Below, piece by piece: positions 62,621-64,000 of a DNA stretch of 64,000 nt; positions within the stretch are counted from its first letter, which is position 1; every line of letters begins with the position of its first letter. A program made the translations under genes and the position numbers. The notes below the pieces were generated by a model. It saw only the letters and a list, made by a program, of their open reading frames with translations. It searched no databases and was not told where the DNA came from. This DNA comes from Kordia algicida OT-1 (lineage in GTDB: Bacteria; Bacteroidota; Bacteroidia; Flavobacteriales; Flavobacteriaceae). The stretch is from contig NZ_DS544873.1 in NCBI RefSeq assembly GCF_000154725.1, positions 2,927,397 through 2,991,396 of the forward strand, in the 5' to 3' direction.

Positions 62621-63307
62621 ATGAGAAGACTCGTTATACTATTGGTTGCTTTTACTTTAGCCCAAACGCTGAACGCACAACTCCATGAAATTGGAGCATA
62701 TGTTGGGTACAGTAATTTTATTGGTGACGTAGGATCAACACAATATATCAATCCAAATCATTTGGCATACGGAGCCATCTATAAGTGGAACCGAAGCGAA
62801 CGCCATTCGTTTAGAGCTTCTATTACCAGAACATTACTAGAAGGAAAAGACATCAAATCAGATGATCCAGCAAGACAATTGCGCGGATTAGAATTTACAA
62901 ATACCATTACAGAATTAACGGTTGGTATCGAATTTACTTTTTGGGAATTCAACCTACATGAAATAGATCCGCAAGGAACACCCTATTTATTTACAGGAAT
63001 TTCCTATTTTAATTACGACACCTTATTTTTGGAAAATGGTCGTATTGTCCCGTATGGAGACGACAATACATTTGCCATTCCAATGGTGCTTGGTTACAAA
63101 ACCACTATTTCAAACAATTTTATCTTAGGTTTGGAGCTTGGTGCTCGATATACCTTTACAGACGATATTGACGGAAGCAACCCAGTAAATGACAAAGCAG
63201 ATTTCGACGCTTTAAAGTTCGGAAATATAAATAGTAATGATTGGTATATGTTTATGGGAATTACTTTAACCTATACCTTTGGAAAAAAACCCTGTTTCTG
63301 TTACTAG
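62621..63307 (+). CDS. DUF6089 family outer membrane protein
   Basis: A 228-residue protein with signal peptide (MRRLVILLVAFTLAQTLNAQ) and a beta-barrel-like body (LHEIGAYVGYSNFIGDVGST, ITELTVGIEFTFWEFNLH, ending MGITLTYTFGKKPCFCY). DUF6089 proteins are conserved next to uppS and bamA in Bacteroidota and are thought to be envelope proteins. The ATG at 62621 is used because an earlier in-frame start lies upstream of the promoter core. The uppS start follows after 20 nt. Confidence 0.88.
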   Translation: MRRLVILLVAFTLAQTLNAQLHEIGAYVGYSNFIGDVGSTQYINPNHLAYGAIYKWNRSERHSFRASITRTLLEGKDIKSDDPARQLRGLEFTNTITELTVGIEFTFWEFNLHEIDPQGTPYLFTGISYFNYDTLFLENGRIVPYGDDNTFAIPMVLGYKTTISNNFILGLELGARYTFTDDIDGSNPVNDKADFDALKFGNINSNDWYMFMGITLTYTFGKKPCFCY

Positions 63308-63327
63308 CGTAGCAAGCAAAAATACGA

Positions 63328-64000
63328 ATGAGTTTAGAGGAAAAAATACAGAAAGACTTTTTGCCGCAGCATTTAGCCATTATTATGGACGGAAATGGAC
63401 GTTGGGCAAAACAAAAAGGGAAACTTCGTGTATTTGGTCATGAAAATGGAAGTAAAGCTGTAAAGCAAACGGTGGAAGCCTGTGCCAGACTTGGCATTAA
63501 GAATTTAACACTCTATGCATTTTCAACAGAAAACTGGAATCGTCCAAAACTAGAAGTAGAAGCTTTAATGCGACTTTTAGTTTCTTCCCTAAAAAAAGAA
63601 CAAAAATTACTTCTTAAAAATAATATTAAACTTCAAGCTATTGGTAGTTTAGAAACACTTCCTAAAAAGGCAAAAAAGGAGTTGTTTGAAGTCATAGAAA
63701 AGACTAAAGACAACACACACATGACATTAACACTTGCGCTCAGCTATGGTTCGAGAGAAGAAATTAAAAATGCTGTTAAAGAAATATGTCATAAAGTTAA
63801 AAATAATATAATTTCTTTGGAAACTATTGATGAATCCATTATTAATCAGCATCTTTACACGCAAAATTTACCAGATGTAGATTTACTTATACGCACCAGT
63901 GGTGAACACCGTATAAGTAATTTTTTGTTATGGCAAATAGCATACGCTGAACTATATTTTACCAATGTATTATGGCCAGATTTCAGCAAGGAACATTTAT
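63328..64000 (+). CDS. uppS: isoprenyl transferase (undecaprenyl diphosphate synthase), 3' end outside the window
   Basis: The first ~224 residues of a cis-prenyltransferase that makes the undecaprenyl carrier for wall and glycan synthesis. The catalytic HLAIIMDGNGRWAKQKG, the FSTENWNRPKLEVEAL region and LLIRTSGEHRISNFLLWQ are present; the family is ~245 residues, so about 20 are missing. The gene runs off the right edge and continues the operon in which bamA normally follows. Confidence 0.95.
   Translation, partial: MSLEEKIQKDFLPQHLAIIMDGNGRWAKQKGKLRVFGHENGSKAVKQTVEACARLGIKNLTLYAFSTENWNRPKLEVEALMRLLVSSLKKEQKLLLKNNIKLQAIGSLETLPKKAKKELFEVIEKTKDNTHMTLTLALSYGSREEIKNAVKEICHKVKNNIISLETIDESIINQHLYTQNLPDVDLLIRTSGEHRISNFLLWQIAYAELYFTNVLWPDFSKEHL

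Overview
The window looks like an ordinary chromosomal segment of an AT-rich member of the Flavobacteriaceae (Bacteroidota). The evidence is: Bacteroidota-type promoters (TTG, 17-20 nt, then TAnnTTTG) upstream of several genes; few Shine-Dalgarno sites; type IX secretion C-terminal sorting domains on two secreted proteins; a DnaE with an N-terminal DnaQ-like exonuclease domain; a FolK-deoxynucleoside kinase fusion; DUF6089-UppS synteny; and a Bacteroidota-style lanthipeptide leader. The leader style suggests Kordia or a close relative, but this is inference from gene content only.

Layout. 1-2850: small accessory genes (MmcQ/YjbR fragment, a DUF4230 protein, small hypotheticals) and two tandem paralogous helix-turn-helix regulators. 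2847-8700: cyclase/formamidase-like enzyme, HemW (with no ordinary start codon), a zinc-ribbon membrane protein, RuvC, then a divergent flippase-like protein plus glycosyltransferase and a Bax inhibitor-like membrane protein. 8795-12337: a BlaI/BlaR1-type regulatory operon with two TonB-C-domain proteins and a TPR protein, preceded by a perfect 34-bp palindrome. 12475-17771: DUF456 protein, tRNA-Asp, DUF58 protein, thioredoxin, transglutaminase-like protein, small secreted protein, HAD phosphatase. 17823-25810: DnaE, S16-RimM-TrmN6, an acyl-CoA dehydrogenase and a tiny Lys/Cys-rich protein. 26477-33727: a large T9SS-exported metalloprotease, tRNA-Leu and tRNA-Gly, MutS and a SpoU methyltransferase. 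34047-42007: LysE exporter, AsmA-like protein, queuosine-precursor transporter, an orphan RiPP (class I lanthipeptide-like) precursor, SppA and FolK-dNK. 42311-52883: DUF2797, GH3-like enzyme, OmpA-family protein, a T9SS beta-propeller protein, a TPR-HTH signalling protein, a serine hydrolase and a LytTR regulator. 52894-56252: ClpX, ClpP and trigger factor. 56485-64000: SGNH lipoprotein with a FadL-like porin, alpha/beta hydrolase with PdxJ, then the rightward CBS protein-NAD kinase-DUF6089-UppS run, which leaves the window.

Most of the sequence is housekeeping. The less ordinary signals are the orphan RiPP precursor with a full consensus promoter, the BlaI/BlaR1 module with its palindromic operators, hemW lacking AUG/GUG/UUG upstream of its Fe-S motif, the paired HTH regulators with a shared inverted 10-mer, and short inverted-repeat elements in intergenic DNA. 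I found no CRISPR array, rRNA, prophage, insertion sequence or complete defence system.
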